From NCBI GenBank assembly GCA_018417955.1, contig JACTVC010000004.1, forward strand, positions 1,364,001-1,428,000: DNA of 64,000 nucleotides, read 5' to 3'. The notes beneath the pieces are model-generated. The model was not told the DNA's origin. It made no database searches and worked only from the letters and a program-made list of their open reading frames with translations. Below are positions 1 through 11,110 of the stretch, piece after piece (position 1 is the stretch's first letter; each line of letters opens with the position of its first letter). Position numbers and translations under genes: made by a program. The stretch comes from Laccaria trichodermophora (Eukaryota; Basidiomycota; Agaricomycetes; Agaricales; Hydnangiaceae).

Positions 1-1
1 C

Positions 2-2363
2 AAAAAGAAGATCTTTTTTTTGGTGCGTATATATGTCTTCTTTGTCTTGACGGGGTTAATTTTCGCTGTAGTCGTCGGAACACTTAGCGCGTCAAATTAC
101 GCCTTGTTCGTTAGCCACGGTCACCCAGACGGACATGTACGTTGTTAATTTTTTCCCCCTCCTCCAGCACTAACTGCCATCCTTCCCCAGGCCCACTTCA
201 GCGTCTACCCAGGCTCGCCTAAAACCGGTGAGCCATGGGGAACATTCACCACAGACGCCGAAGTTACACAAGAAGGCGGTGGTCCATTCCACAACGATGA
301 GACGTGGAATATACCATGCCAGTCTGCAAGCAAAGTGTCACATCAGAAAAATGACCAGTGGGATAGTGTTTTGTTGGCGCGGTTGAGGTTCAAGCCTGAC
401 CATTTGGAACCTACCTCTGATACAATCCAAGAAACATGTTCCTCTCCTCGCGTCACCCACCAAGAAGCCACTGTCTCCCGTCTCGGCCTGACGAGTGGTG
501 AACCAGTAATCTACACGACATCCGCCCAATCTAGTCCTTCCTCCTCCCTCTACCTCACTCCACCCACCGGGTCTTCGGAGACATTTTCATTACCGAACGC
601 CACATACAATCAGAACGCCGTGCACCAGGCTTCTCCATTTTACCAGTCAGCATCACTTCGCACCGACACATCCAAAAATGTCAAATTCGCCTCCAGCTTG
701 GAGCTACACACTCAGGATGAGGCGAAACCACCAGCTGATGAGTCTGTAACTGGCAAGCATTTCGTCATAGGCGCGGAGAGAGCACTCGAGAGTATCCAGG
801 GCAAGGAGATAGCCATTGAAGCAGCCTTTAATGACTTCAATATTTCCAGCTCGGAGTATGCCATCTTAGCTGGCTTCAATGAGGCCCTTATACGGTCGGG
901 AACAGGGTACCTATCAGAGATCCATGTATTCTGTTCCGTGGACATCGCTCAAAGTGCTGAAGCCTTTGTCACCAAACTCGGGGAGATACTATCTCCGCTC
1001 CCTGGGGCACTTTTCACACCCTCCTCCATGTACCAGATACCTGTTTTCAAAGATGACGGAAGCCTTCTGAGCTGGGACGAGCTCGTCTACTCTTACACAG
1101 AGCGATATGCTGGTGTCGGTTCTGTTGCTGCACCGACTTCGATGCAGGTCGTGTCCTATCCGCAAGGTTCTTGGAGTGACGGTGAAACGCCCGCTCCTTC
1201 AGACTTCAACGGGAACGAGTCGAAAGGTAGTGATTCTGATAAGAAAGATACAGATGATGCAGGGAATGACGAAGGCGACGATGAGAAATCTGGGGACCGC
1301 GAGGACGACGATGGCAATCCAGACGATGAAAATCCTGATGATCCGGCAGACGGTAGCCTGACCTCTGAGTTGCCAGTCGTTTACTTTGATGTTCAAGCCC
1401 AGGTCTATGCTGACACTGTAAACACCGTGTCACCGAAGGTCTTCCAGACACTGCAAGTCGACGGGAGGCTTATAATTCAGGTGAGTTGTATACTCTTTTC
1501 CCTGACAGAAGATTGAATCTGATTGATGCCTCGAAAAGTCTCATGCTCCACACTCAAAATCAAAACGACACCCAAAGACATGCATAGAATTCAAGAAGTT
1601 GAAATTTCAAGGCCGCCGAGAAATATCGTCGACCACGGGTTATAAGCAGATCTACGCTAGAGTGCTGATAGATGCCAAGGAGAGTCTCACAAGAGCTGAT
1701 GCGATCAAACCTTCTCGAACTCCCGCAAGAGGTCGTGAGAGCACAGAAGTTACAACTCAACAGAGCAGCTCTGCACTCGGCTTCTTGGGCTCTGTGGGGC
1801 TTGGTTCACCACCCTTCAACACAAATTTTTCAGGACATCTGGGAGCAGAGTCTTCGTCATCACAGGAGATGAGAAACTATGGATCACGAATTACCCAGGG
1901 TGACAGGAACGGTGTCGTTTGGTGGGGGTTCAACATTGATGACCCATACGAACAAGAGGCTGGTAAAGAGCTTCTTGATATCCTCCCAGCCGTGGAGCTT
2001 GAGTTTTTTGGAGAGAATGCATGTCTACCTGCTCGGTTACATGTGGAGGTCGCTTCGGTTTGGTCATTGATCCCAAGCATCAAAAACAAGAAATTCCAGA
2101 AACCAGAATGGATCAGGTTCGGAAGGTCAGCAGGTTTGCCATACTCCAATCTGTGCCAGATTGTCCGGCTAGAGATACCCAGTATGCTGCTGGAGAGTTG
2201 TGAATACAAGTCCCTAACGGAGGTGAAATCGCCTGCCACTGGTGGCAAATATGATACCCAGGTTGAACACTTTAAAGGCCGTCATTTGGTACACGTTACT
2301 CCCTCTGCCGGGTTTTTGGATGACATTCCATCGGGTTCAGAACCTGTAAAGTACAATAGGTAG
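2..2363 (+). CDS. Membrane-anchored acidic hypothetical protein, 5' end outside window
   Basis: I do not recognise this family. From base 2 an open frame reads a short basic stretch (KKK), then about 25 hydrophobic residues (IFFLVRIYVFFVLTGLIFAV), so the product is probably a single-pass signal-anchored membrane protein with its bulk outside the cytosol. A GT-AG intron (about 140-191) joins to a long exon reading to 1481. That exon ends in a strongly Asp/Glu-rich, Ser/Gly-rich linker (about 1201-1360) followed by a beta-rich stretch (LPVVYFDVQAQVYAD). GTGAGT at 1482 is a likely donor. A last open frame reaches a stop at 2363 and includes WWGFNIDDPYEQEAG. The exact junction between 1482 and about 1600 is uncertain because two frames are plausible there. 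It lies outside the tandem units and shows no clear lesion. The coding claim rests on the long open frames and composition only. Confidence 0.6.
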
Positions 2364-2734
2364 TTGTTATTTGTTAGCAGTATTCGTCCCTTTAATATGA
2401 TTAGGACTTCCAGTCATGTAATTGATCACGATCATATTTCACTCTGTGGAGACCATTCCTTTGAGTTGAGGAGGGACAGGACCGACAGGTGATGGAGCGC
2501 TACTACATTAGATGCCTTCTTGGGTTCTAGAAGCATGAATGAGTCGTTAGCGATGCTCACAAGATGAAAAGGGAATTAGAGTGAGGGAAATAAAGAAAGA
2601 TATAAAAGTCGCATTGAAAAAATGATGAAGGGAAAAGAATAAGAGACGCATACATATAGAAAGATGCATACCTTTACGTTCAGCGCATCAGCTCTCAAAC
2701 ATAGCCTCGACCTGACCTGCACAGCTGCACCTGC
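2364..2734. other. Intergenic stretch, nothing recognised
   Basis: A 370-base stretch downstream of the membrane-protein gene. It is moderately AT-rich, and no open frame, repeat or RNA gene could be supported. Confidence 0.5.
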
Positions 2735-3304
2735 CTAATATTCGATGGCACTTCCAATTGCCGAACGAGTTTCGTCCCGGCGACCCAGTCCCTCCCCCTC
2801 CGTTTGAGGCTGCTGCTTCTGCAGCAATAGTAACAACGCTGCCTTCCCCGATGGCAACTTTCCCTGCGATTGCGCCACTGGGATCTTGTTAGCGTCCAAC
2901 GTCAACCCAAACTGAGTACGTCTATGTCGAGATTCATCCGGCCGGTGCGCGGCTAAAAGCCGTCGGTCATCACTGGCACATGCGGCTGTGATGGCAGTGA
3001 TATTCATTTGGGCATCCAGGTCGAGACTGACACATCCTCACACTGACACCTTGTTGACACCCCTAGTTTTGGGACTTAAACTTGCCAAGCCTGAGCAACT
3101 AGGCTCCTAGGGCTGGAAGGTCTTGAAAGAATCGGGTAGAAGTTGCGCATATCTGGAGGCAGAGGTGTCCGCAGAGCTAAGGCATGACTGTGTAGCAGGA
3201 GGTGGAGGTAGCGGCTGGTTTGGGGACGGAGGTATGGTATTGGGAGTGGCTATCCATGGCGTTTGAGTGTCTTGGCGGATTGGCGCAAGCCTGCAATTAC
3301 TCAT
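2735..3304 (-). CDS. Possible small hypothetical gene, two exons
   Basis: On the minus strand two open segments (3304 to 3107 and 3007 to 2735) have protein-like but low-complexity composition. The first is Pro/Ser-rich (NTIPPSPNQPLPPPP). The second is Ala/Leu/Gln/Lys-rich (SGKAALLLLLQKQQPQ). They could be exons of one gene, but no convincing splice pair was fixed between them and no family is recognised. It could equally be chance reading through GC-rich sequence. Confidence 0.25.
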
Positions 3305-3644
3305 AGTGGGGCTGGAGAGAAGGTAAGAGAAACATCGAGCGACCTAGCAATCGGGACAGAGTTGCCTAAGAGTCGATGATAACTTCATAATCTGTTTGGT
3401 AGCGGGTGAATTGACGATTCCATAGGTTCGAGAATGAGCTTACCGGGATGTTTTGGTCCTCCTAGGTTACTTGAGCGATGAAGCTTTGAAGATTGATATT
3501 GAAGCTTGAAGCACTGGCTTTACGCTCATCACGCCAAAACTCGAAAGTTCATTGGTTTCGCACCGATGATGGAATCGACTCGGAAGAAGAATTATTTAAG
3601 ACAGGCACAAATTCACATAAATAAATTCAAATACTCAACGATTA

Positions 3645-4137
3645 CAGCCGTTTGCATAATTCCGTGAACACCGAAATTTCTTTTTTTGGGCGTGACGTGA
3701 CTTACCTGCCCAAAAAAGTCACTTTCCCGCGTTCCGATAACTGTGCCAATGGCTCAAAATGAAGTGAAGAGTTACATTCATGACACCTTCGCTACCTGAC
3801 GATCTGGAGCCACATACTTATGGTAGCTTAGTGCATTGGTGAGGGGTTAAGTAAAGACCTGGCCCACTGTTTTATCAGGCTTGTTTGAAAAGTCATACAC
3901 AAAGGCTGAGAACATGGTAAAATATAACTAATCCTTTGACAAAAGAACCAGTATGCCTTCCATAATTGAGGAGGGATATTTTTAATACATTTCCGCCTGT
4001 CGAGACGCGAAAGAACGAGGCGCAGGACCGTCTGAACTTTTGAAAAGAGCAAGGGAAAGCTGTGCTTAGTCACGTGACTAGTCACGTCACGCCCGGAAAA
4101 AGAATTTTCGGTGTTCACGGAATTATGCAAACGGCTG
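3645..4137. mobile_element. 493-bp hAT-like MITE with about 60-bp TIRs
   Basis: The ends are CAGCCGTTTGCATAATTCCG at 3645 and its reverse complement ending at 4137. The inverted similarity continues for about 60 bases (including GTGAACACCGAAA and GGGCGTGACGTGACT). The direct repeat TACTCAAC lies just outside on the right (4138-4145) and five bases outside on the left (3632-3639). The related locus at about 22900-22960 carries the same flanks (AAATACTCAACG then CATCACCATTTCTG) without the element, so this is an insertion. No transposase is encoded. The 8-bp duplication and CAG ends suggest hAT, by inference. Confidence 0.85.
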
Positions 4138-4139
4138 TA

Positions 4140-4796
4140 CTCAACATCACCATTTCTGATGTTGCCACCCCTCATCTCAACGCCATGGACATCATCAAGG
4201 TTTACGGGCTCCCCATGAATGAGGCCTGGATGGTCCAAGAGTGCGTCAGACTGGGATTCTCCAACCCAGAAGACGATGTCTGTGGGGAAGAGCTCGACGT
4301 TACGCCTGTTTTTTACTCGATCATGGAACGTAGTGGCATCAAAGGGCTCCACATGAATTGCGTTTACGTCGGTGACGAAGTCGACATTCTCTTCTGGGAA
4401 ATTCCATACCAGATTTGGAAGCTACCTCGCACCCCGAAATTGGAGCGTCGTCTGGAAGCGTTCCTTCAGCTGGCAAACCTCCCTCCAATGAAACCCGCCA
4501 TGTATGCTTCCGTGGAAGGAGACTTGCCAAAGATTTTGCGAGGGGTGAAACAAGCGCCGCCCTGGATAGAAAAGTTGAGGGTAGAGAGCTCCCCATTGTA
4601 TTGGCCGCGCAAGCTCAACGTATGTTTTCCTTCTGCTCGTGCTCTTGCCGCTCCTGACTTATCATGTCAAACTAGGATCAGGTTTTTAAAAAGCCAGACA
4701 GACACCCCGCGCGTGCTACTACTGCACACATCCAAAAGTGGTTTTCGGGACCACCCATGTAGTGCCAGCGGACGCAAACTCAAAGCGTTTTCCTGA
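4140..4796 (+). CDS. DIIKVYG-family hypothetical protein, copy 1
   Basis: Unknown family, defined here by three copies in the window (this one, 5535-5893 and 22977-23453). The most likely start is the ATG at 4185 (MDIIKVYGLPMNEAWMVQEC), which is conserved in the 22977 copy. Conserved blocks include SGIKGLHMNCVYVGD, a Trp-rich stretch (LFWEIPYQIWKLPRTP), LERRLEAFLQLANLPPMKPA and a C-terminal QAPPWIEKLRVESSPLYWP. After PLYWPRK the copies diverge, and a donor-like GTA follows PN in the others, so the reading beyond about 4620 is probably intron or UTR. The upstream extension of the open frame to 4062 runs through the right TIR of the MITE and is not original coding sequence. The MITE therefore sits just upstream, in the promoter or leader. 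Confidence 0.5.
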   Translation, partial: LNITISDVATPHLNAMDIIKVYGLPMNEAWMVQECVRLGFSNPEDDVCGEELDVTPVFYSIMERSGIKGLHMNCVYVGDEVDILFWEIPYQIWKLPRTPKLERRLEAFLQLANLPPMKPAMYASVEGDLPKILRGVKQAPPWIEKLRVESSPLYWPRKLNVCFPSARALAAPDLSCQTRIRFLKSQTDTPRVLLLHTSKSGFRDHPCSASGRKLKAFS

Positions 4797-5534
4797 TGCA
4801 AAACCTCTGTCTCCTTATCTTGGGTAGAATGACTGGTCTGTCATTGGGCAAGGCAGAAACATGTCATTACTACGCCACCATCCCTCTCGTATGACATTTA
4901 TTTCCATGTTGGTTGTAAAATATGGCGATAATCAGAATCATCAGATGAAGTGGTTCGCGGCTTCATTGAAAGCCATCCCTCTTTGTACGATTCCTTCTGT
5001 GTTTGCCTCTCTCGTTGTGCCTTATCAATGATATCCTTCGTTTATCTTGCTGCAGATGTCCGAGACTTTCGATCTTTGCCATGTCCAAATGTCCTGTTCT
5101 CAAAGTTTCTTTCTTGTATCTTTCAATATGCCTACTTTGTCGTCCTTACCGCTTCACTCTTTCCAACCTCGCGCTGGTATTTGTCCTGCTCTCCAAGACT
5201 CTGTCATTGTCCGACTGCCAAGCCGCAAATGCGCTCCTGCCCGTCAACATCGTCTAGTCTGCTGAGGCGAGAACGAAGGAAGTGGTGGTCTAGAATAGGA
5301 TGAGATGGATGGGGTTGGGGGAGGGGTAATGGGTTAATGGAGAACAGCACCGACCAGACGGAAACAAATTTATGGACCAGAAGTAGAAACGAACGGACAT
5401 AAAGAACGGCCACAAATATTTGAAGTCTTCGAATCTTCGTGGGTTTGAGGTGCCGCGCAGTGCACAGGAATGGGGAGTGTCTGGTCCTATTATCCTGCTA
5501 CACATCATCGTCATCGGACCCCTCCTTGGCTACT
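4797..5534. other. Unique junction sequence between two DIIKVYG copies
   Basis: This stretch is not found in the related locus at 22.9 kb. It has several short open frames on both strands but no recognisable protein. It supplies the foreign 5' part of the rearranged copy that follows. Confidence 0.4.
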
Positions 5535-5893
5535 TTGATTCGATCAAGCGACGCAGTGGCATCCAAGAGCTCCACATGAACTGCGTTTGGGTCGGTGACG
5601 GACTCAGCATACTTTTCTGGCACCTTCCATTCGAGAGGTGGAAACCACCCCGCACCCCGACATTGGAGCGTCGTCTGGAAGAGTTCCTTCAGCTGGCAAA
5701 CCTCCCTTTAATGAAACCCGCCGTGTATGCTTCAATAGATGGAGACTTGCCGAAGGTTCTGCGAGGGTTGGAACAAGCGCCACCCTGGATAGAAAAGATG
5801 AGATTGGAGAGCTCTCCACTGTATCGGCCGCCCAATGTACGTTCCTTCTGCTCATGCAGCCATGCTTTTTGGGCCGACTCACAATGTCAATAG
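5420..5893 (+). pseudogene. DIIKVYG-family copy 2, 5' part replaced
   Basis: From about 5535 the frame matches the 22977 copy closely (SIKRRSGIQELHMNCVWVGD through MRLESSPLYRPPN). The first 40 or so residues of the family, including the conserved start DIIKVYG and MNEAWMVQEC, are missing. They are replaced by unrelated sequence (a frame beginning near 5420 that reads SSNLRGFEVPRSAQEWG and a hydrophobic ILLHIIVIGPLLG). It is best read as a 5'-truncated or chimeric copy from the unit that preceded unit 1. The downstream sequence to about 6560 also matches 23450-24090, which confirms that a whole segment was duplicated and not the gene alone. Confidence 0.6.
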
Positions 5894-6600
5894 TATCATG
5901 TTTTTACAAAGCCAGACAGACACCCCGCGCGTGCTACTACTACTACAGACGTCCAAAAGTGGTTTTCTGGACCCACAAAGTAGTGCCCTAGCTCGCTACT
6001 ATTGCAGACGCCCTAGCTCGCTACTACTGCAGACACCCATGTCGAGACTTCAGTGCATGCCATCCTCTCATCTATACCCGCTCCATAGCCAGTGTTCATG
6101 TGTAATCGACGCCCCTCTCCATGCAGAGGTCTCATGTAGGCTCAATCTATGTGTCGACGAACTCTTTGTTACTACGAAATACATACATCTTTTGCATCTT
6201 AACAACCACCAGCTGGATGCCGATCTCGTCTGCATACTCTCCAAACTAACACGGAAATTTTATAAACCAAAAACGAGTTGCATACCCTACACATGAGAGG
6301 TCCGAGTCTTCTAATGACATGTTTCCGCACTGCCTAACGGCCGCAACTGAGGACTCGGATGGCAGTGAGCGAGTTCGAAAAGCTCAACCGCATACTTTCC
6401 TGGGCCTAACCCATGCCTAATCATGCTTTTGATTATTATTGTCATCGTACATTCGAATGCTTCAAGTCAGTTTTTTTGGGAGATTCAGACAAGCGTAACA
6501 CTGTTGGCCATGGGCCACCAAATATATATCATCTCGTGAATGTTTATCGAGAATCAGATTTTTAAGAGATTGCGTGGGGGCTGATAACATTGGAGGTAAA
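5535..6600. repeat. Remnant of the preceding tandem unit (matches 23.1-24.1 kb)
   Basis: Sequence from about 5535 to 6560 is a diverged copy of about 23115-24090. It shares CACCCCGCGCGTGCTACTAC, GTGTTCATGTGTAATCGAC and TGGCCATGGGCCACCAAATA. Near 6575-6600 it also shares the GGGGGYTGATAAC motif that precedes the 25.56-kb insertion. The dioxygenase block expected in this position is absent. Confidence 0.75.
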
Positions 6601-6654
6601 AATTTGGTAAAAATCTTTCCAATCTGTGCGGGTCAGTGAAAAGCGGTGCCCTTC

Positions 6655-6766
6655 GGCCAAACATTGAACTTAAACCACCACCTTGCTCACTCCGACGCGA
6701 CATGATTGCCATCTTGACAGACTACTTTAATCGTCTATAGGGACACGGGCGCGTTTCTTGAAACTC
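6655..6766 (+). promoter_or_regulatory. Conserved upstream region of glycosylase copy A
   Basis: About 110 bases directly before the ATG are nearly the same in all three copies (here, about 27075-27189 and about 63845-63942). Shared words include CTTGCTCACTCC, GCGACATGATTG and TCGTCTATAGGGACAC. The dioxygenase-like gene reads away on its far side in units 1 and 2, so this may be a shared divergent promoter. It could also simply be recent duplication; conservation is not independent evidence of function. Confidence 0.4.
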
Positions 6767-8174
6767 ATGGCGCCAAATCACAAACCAAGAGACGAGGAGG
6801 AGGCACTTTCCGGAACCTCCGTAATCACGGAGCAACATGAAGCACCTGAAGTTTCCAAGGTCTCCGAACGTTTCCAAGCCTCATTGGCTCGCTTCGCCTT
6901 TGCCCACTGGCATTCTTCGAATCAAAAATCTAAGGCGCACGGCAAAGCCACAACGACCCAGAGGAGGCCACATAATCAGGATCATGCAAAAGGGCCGGGC
7001 AGCACAATAGCCTCAAGCTCTCGCGTAAAGGATCTGAGGACCAGAAAGCGGTAGATGTCGGCACTTGACGAGGGTCTCAATGAATCGGTCGGTCGTTTAG
7101 AACCTGGCTCTCCCTCCAAGAAACAGAAACGGGGGTATGCCGAGCCGTCTACGTACGCTCACCTGCGGGAACTTCGAAATCACTTGCGGAGTGGGTTAGA
7201 AGGTGAGTCAATCAAAGCATGAACATTCAGAACCAACTCCTCACGCACTTATTCAGTAGTTTTTTGTGGTATTAAGTGAGTTCGTCGGACTGCCACTCTT
7301 GACACGCTAATGATCGTTCTCAGCCCCGGTCAGACGTCCGCTGAGATAGGGCACCACTTTGGTGATCCAACAAACCACTTCTGGAGCTGCCTGTACGAAT
7401 CAGGCCTCACTACACGACTTCTCCGTCCTCAAGAAGACTTCATTCTCCCAGAACAGTTCTCGATCGGGATGGTACGCCTTTTCCCTTTTTATTAAGCGCG
7501 ACAATGGTACTCACATCTCCAATGATAGACGAATCTCGTTGATCGTCCAACTGCTGAGGTATCGGTACTTCCATGCAAGTTCCCAGTCACCGACGATCTC
7601 ATCATCCGTAGCAAAGCGAGCTATCCAAAGCCAAGCAAATTGCAGGGGTTCCTGCTCTCCTCGCCAAGATCGCCACACACCGCCCAAAAATTGTATGCTT
7701 TGTCGGGCTGGGAATCGCGGACATCGTCAAATCCAAAGTGGTGCCGGTAATTGTGAGTTTGTCTTCGTCCTAGCCCCCGTCGTTTGCTCCTCGACAGGCC
7801 GGAAAGGGCCCAAAGACGAAGGCGGTTATTGGTAGTCAGCCTTACAAGCTTCAGTATCAAGGTGAACAAGGCAAGGAAATCCATTTAGTTTGACCATCGA
7901 TGGATGGTAATTGGGCTCCTTGACAGCACGCCCCAAGGAAACCCTCTTCTATGCTGTTGCTGTGTCGAGTACGTCGGGTCACGTGGTTACGTACCAGGCG
8001 AGTTCTCGTTCAGGAGCTCTCCATTTCAGTTTTCTCATTCCAAAGTTGTAGAAAAAGGACAAGGTGAACCAGTTCAAGGCCTTGAAGTCGGTTTTGGAAT
8101 CTCTACGGAACAACAATATTGATACCTCCTCTCTTCACGCTCCCCAAGTGAACGATCTACAATGTGTAATCTAA
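6767..8174 (+). pseudogene. TDG: Thymine/uracil-DNA glycosylase (TDG/Mug family), copy A, nonsense codon
   Basis: Same exon plan as the intact copy at 27190. It keeps the catalytic-domain words GIN (microexon at about 7259), PGQTSAEIGHHFG, NHFWSCLYESG, TNLVDRPTAE, AGVPALLAKIATHRPKI, FVGLGIADIVKS and ETLFYAV. The family removes T or U mispaired with G in nuclear DNA; the Asn of GINP is the expected catalytic residue. The lesion is TAG at 7052-7054, where copy B has TCG, after about 95 residues of the basic N-terminal tail. ATG follows immediately (7055), so reinitiation could in principle still make a protein with the whole catalytic domain. Another difference is a 6-nt in-frame tandem duplication in the FYAV segment near 7952. 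The start is the ATG at 6767; the apparent upstream MKL is a TTG codon. Confidence 0.8.
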
Positions 8175-8478
8175 GTTCATGTCCCACCATGCATATGTAT
8201 GTAGTTTCATCAATGTAATCTTCCAACTGTTGTTCTTCGTACTCTATCACACAACCCTCCACGCTGCGTTGACAAGTGGCCTCGAAAGGAAGTTTCCCAT
8301 GATGGCAGGCTAATGTTGACTATTTTCGTGAAGCAACCTCTATACAATGAATACCGAGAACGGGTGGCGCATTATGAAACGATGACCAGCTCCGTTCTCA
8401 ACGAAAACAACAAGAAATTATTGAGCAACTACAAAAAAAGATACAAACACACAAATCATAATGCATAAGCCCCGAAGT
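8175..8478. other. Convergent 3' intergenic region of glycosylase and BRR2 copies
   Basis: About 300 bases between two genes that converge. It is AT-rich with A-runs near 8430 and is conserved in unit 2 (28586-28876). It probably holds both 3' ends; no other feature was seen. Confidence 0.5.
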
Positions 8479-11110
8479 CTACTCGTCCTCATCGCTATCC
8501 ATGTCCTCATCACTGTCGCTATCCTCTCCTTCAAGCACCTCAATGGGTTCAAGACCAATGTCGTGGTCAGCACCAACGTAAGAATCACAAATGACGTAGA
8601 GCTTCAGTGAGTGAGTGCCCTTCGGCAACGTAAACTCAAGCTTGACGGCAAGGCTCTTCGTCACCGTGACTCGCTTGATGACGAGGAGCTGGCGGGAGGC
8701 AGGATCTCCGACAACGAGCCACCAATTCGCCAACTTCTTGAGGGGATAGAACGGTGCAACAACGTTTTGGTCACCATCATCTTCCTCGTCTGCGTCACGT
8801 GCCAGCGATACTTGGAGGAGGATTGGCGCGCCTGCGGTGTATTCTCCTTTGACGAGCTCGTGAGAGATGTCGAGGGTGGGGTAGGAGTTGACAAAGGTTG
8901 CGACATCTCGCCTGAAATGACGTGAGCTTCGATCGTAGGGAAAAGTTTGTGATTCTTACATTTGGGCGGGCGTCATCTGGAGCAACTCGTTTCTACGGTC
9001 GTCCTCGAGCTCCATAATGTCATAGACGGAGTCGACACCAGCGTCCTTACAACGCTTGATTACCTGAAGCGACGATGACTTGTGAGCGAATGACTCTCTT
9101 ACAGCGTGAGTTTACTTACCTCAGTCTCAAAGTGAGGGATTTGTTTCAGAGGCGAATCCGTCTCCCACATGGCTTGTACACACATCTGAGATAGATCCAT
9201 CGCACCCAGGGCGCTCAGCCAAGCACTAGACGACATCACATCGACGCTGGCCGACAAAAGATTGAGTACTTTCTCCAGGACGGGAACCTGGTCACCGATG
9301 ACGATACAACCTCGAGAAGGCCTTTCAACTTCGTACGCTCCTTGAGAGACAATGTGTACACCTCGACCGTCACGTCTAACAAGCGTATAAGCCACCGGGT
9401 TACTTCCAAGTGATAGGCACTTACATGAGATATTATAGTAGGCAGCGATCATTCCAAGATTGAGCGCCGACACGTCCATTTCGTCCTCTGAAGAAAGGTT
9501 CAGACAGATTAGCAGAAAAAAAGGGAGAAATATACCAATTGCGATACACTTCGAATTTACGAGATCACTCAAAGTGTTCTCAACAAGTTCTGAAAGGTGG
9601 TCGGACAGATGCTGATGGCTGACATTGTGCAGATTGTAATAATTCGGGTTTTGAGTCATTCGGCGGTAGAAGTAAGTCCAAGTAAGAATATCCTGAGGGA
9701 CAGAACGTAAACGCAATGAAGAAACATGATCGGGAGTCGCTTACCATAGCATCTTGCTTGTTCTCGATGGTTTTAACTGAGATCTCCGCGAGGAAGTAGT
9801 CATGAAGCAGATGGGTCGGGAGATGTGACTCGATTGGAAGCCCTTCGGCAAGGAACTTCTTGTAGAAGTCCTTCCGTGTTTGCTGCACATGAGAACACAT
9901 CGACTGCGCTCATCTTCCATTGGCCGACAAGCGCGGCCCACCATTTGGAGAACGTCCATGACTGGGTAGTCGATGTAACGATGCTCCTTGCCCTCATAGA
10001 ACTGGACACCCATGATGATCACCATGTAACTTGCCACCGGCAAACTCCAAGCCGTGTCTTTCGATGCAACAGGCAATTGGATGGCTCCTGACTCGAACAG
10101 GCGCTGAACAATGCGTTTGTTCTGCGTATTGAGAGCCTCGTGGTAGTACCCGATACCGTGTTTGAGTGTTTCAACGAGGCCCTTGTCGCTGATGTGGTCC
10201 AGGTGCGGTTGTAAGTCGTCAAGCTCGACGTTGAGGAATCGATCACGTTTATCGTCCGCTAGGCAGTGAGTCAGAAGGTCGTCAACCGTAAGGCGGCACT
10301 GTCGCCTGGAGGGAACAAAAACGATGACGGGTTTTGAGGGAGAGTACTCCAGAACGGCGAGGTAGGCAGGCTTTGACATGGCGATCATTAGGGAGGGGAA
10401 ATGGGGGATGGTGAAGGACTGAAGATGTATGTCCATATCAAGGGGACGGGCACTAGTAACAGCATTAGTATGCAGCCTTCGAGGAGAAATGGAAGGGGAA
10501 TACCTTGGTGAAAAGTTGAAGGTCGCGTGAGAAGGTGTACCCATCCACTCGCCCAGATCTCGTGCGTTCGCGAGACAGACTCCACAAGCGACTATGCGTG
10601 TCTTGATTTCTGTCTGCGCAGATACATAACGCGTGCGGGAAATGACGACCTCATAGGTGGGTCCCACTTCACCGCCGACCAACTGGACCTCATCAGCAAT
10701 AAGAAGACCGATGTTTTGGATGTTTTTGCGTTGTCGCCACCGTCGTGAAAGGACGTCCCACTGTTAATAAGTGAGAAAAAAAGCGAAAGTAGAATGGAAA
10801 GATGTGACGAACCTGCGTTGGTGTGCAGACAATGACGTCTCCTTTCTCCGAAAGCCTCAGATCAGCACCAACGATCTCCTTCCCGCCTTGTAGCTTTTTG
10901 AACTTGGCTCGACATTCCACGACTCGTTGATCAACCATTCCTTGATATGGCTCGATACAAACCGCTCGGGGTTGCTCTCTCTTACTCCAGAGACGAAGGA
11001 GAGCAAATTCTGCGCAGATTGTCTTGCCGTTACCGGTAGGCGCACCAATGATAACATTTTCGTCAAGTTGGTATGGGTGAGTAAACGACCCCCTGGTGAC
11101 GGTCCTTTGA
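8479..11110 (-). pseudogene. BRR2: BRR2 (U5 snRNP helicase) C-terminal fragment, copy A
   Basis: The minus strand reads, with several short introns, the second helicase cassette and Sec63-like C-terminus of BRR2, the Ski2-like helicase that unwinds U4/U6 in the spliceosome. Visible words in order: GAPTGNGKT (motif I, about 11030-11057), [118 protein letters not shown] and an acidic tail DSDEDMDSDEDE. The first cassette is absent, since homology starts just upstream of motif I. About 178 bases present in copy B (29692-29869) are deleted here near 9295, shifting the frame after KLKGLLEVVSSS. It is a 5'-truncated, frameshifted pseudogene, convergent with the glycosylase. Confidence 0.85.

Noticed and set aside
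7310..7835. Two overlapping plus frames treated as separate genes
   Set aside because: They are exons and intron read-through of glycosylase copy A; splice sites join them with neighbouring exons.
7860..7925. An apparent frameshift between glycosylase copies A and B
   Set aside because: The differing bases lie inside the 68-nt intron beginning GTGAAC, so they do not affect the protein.
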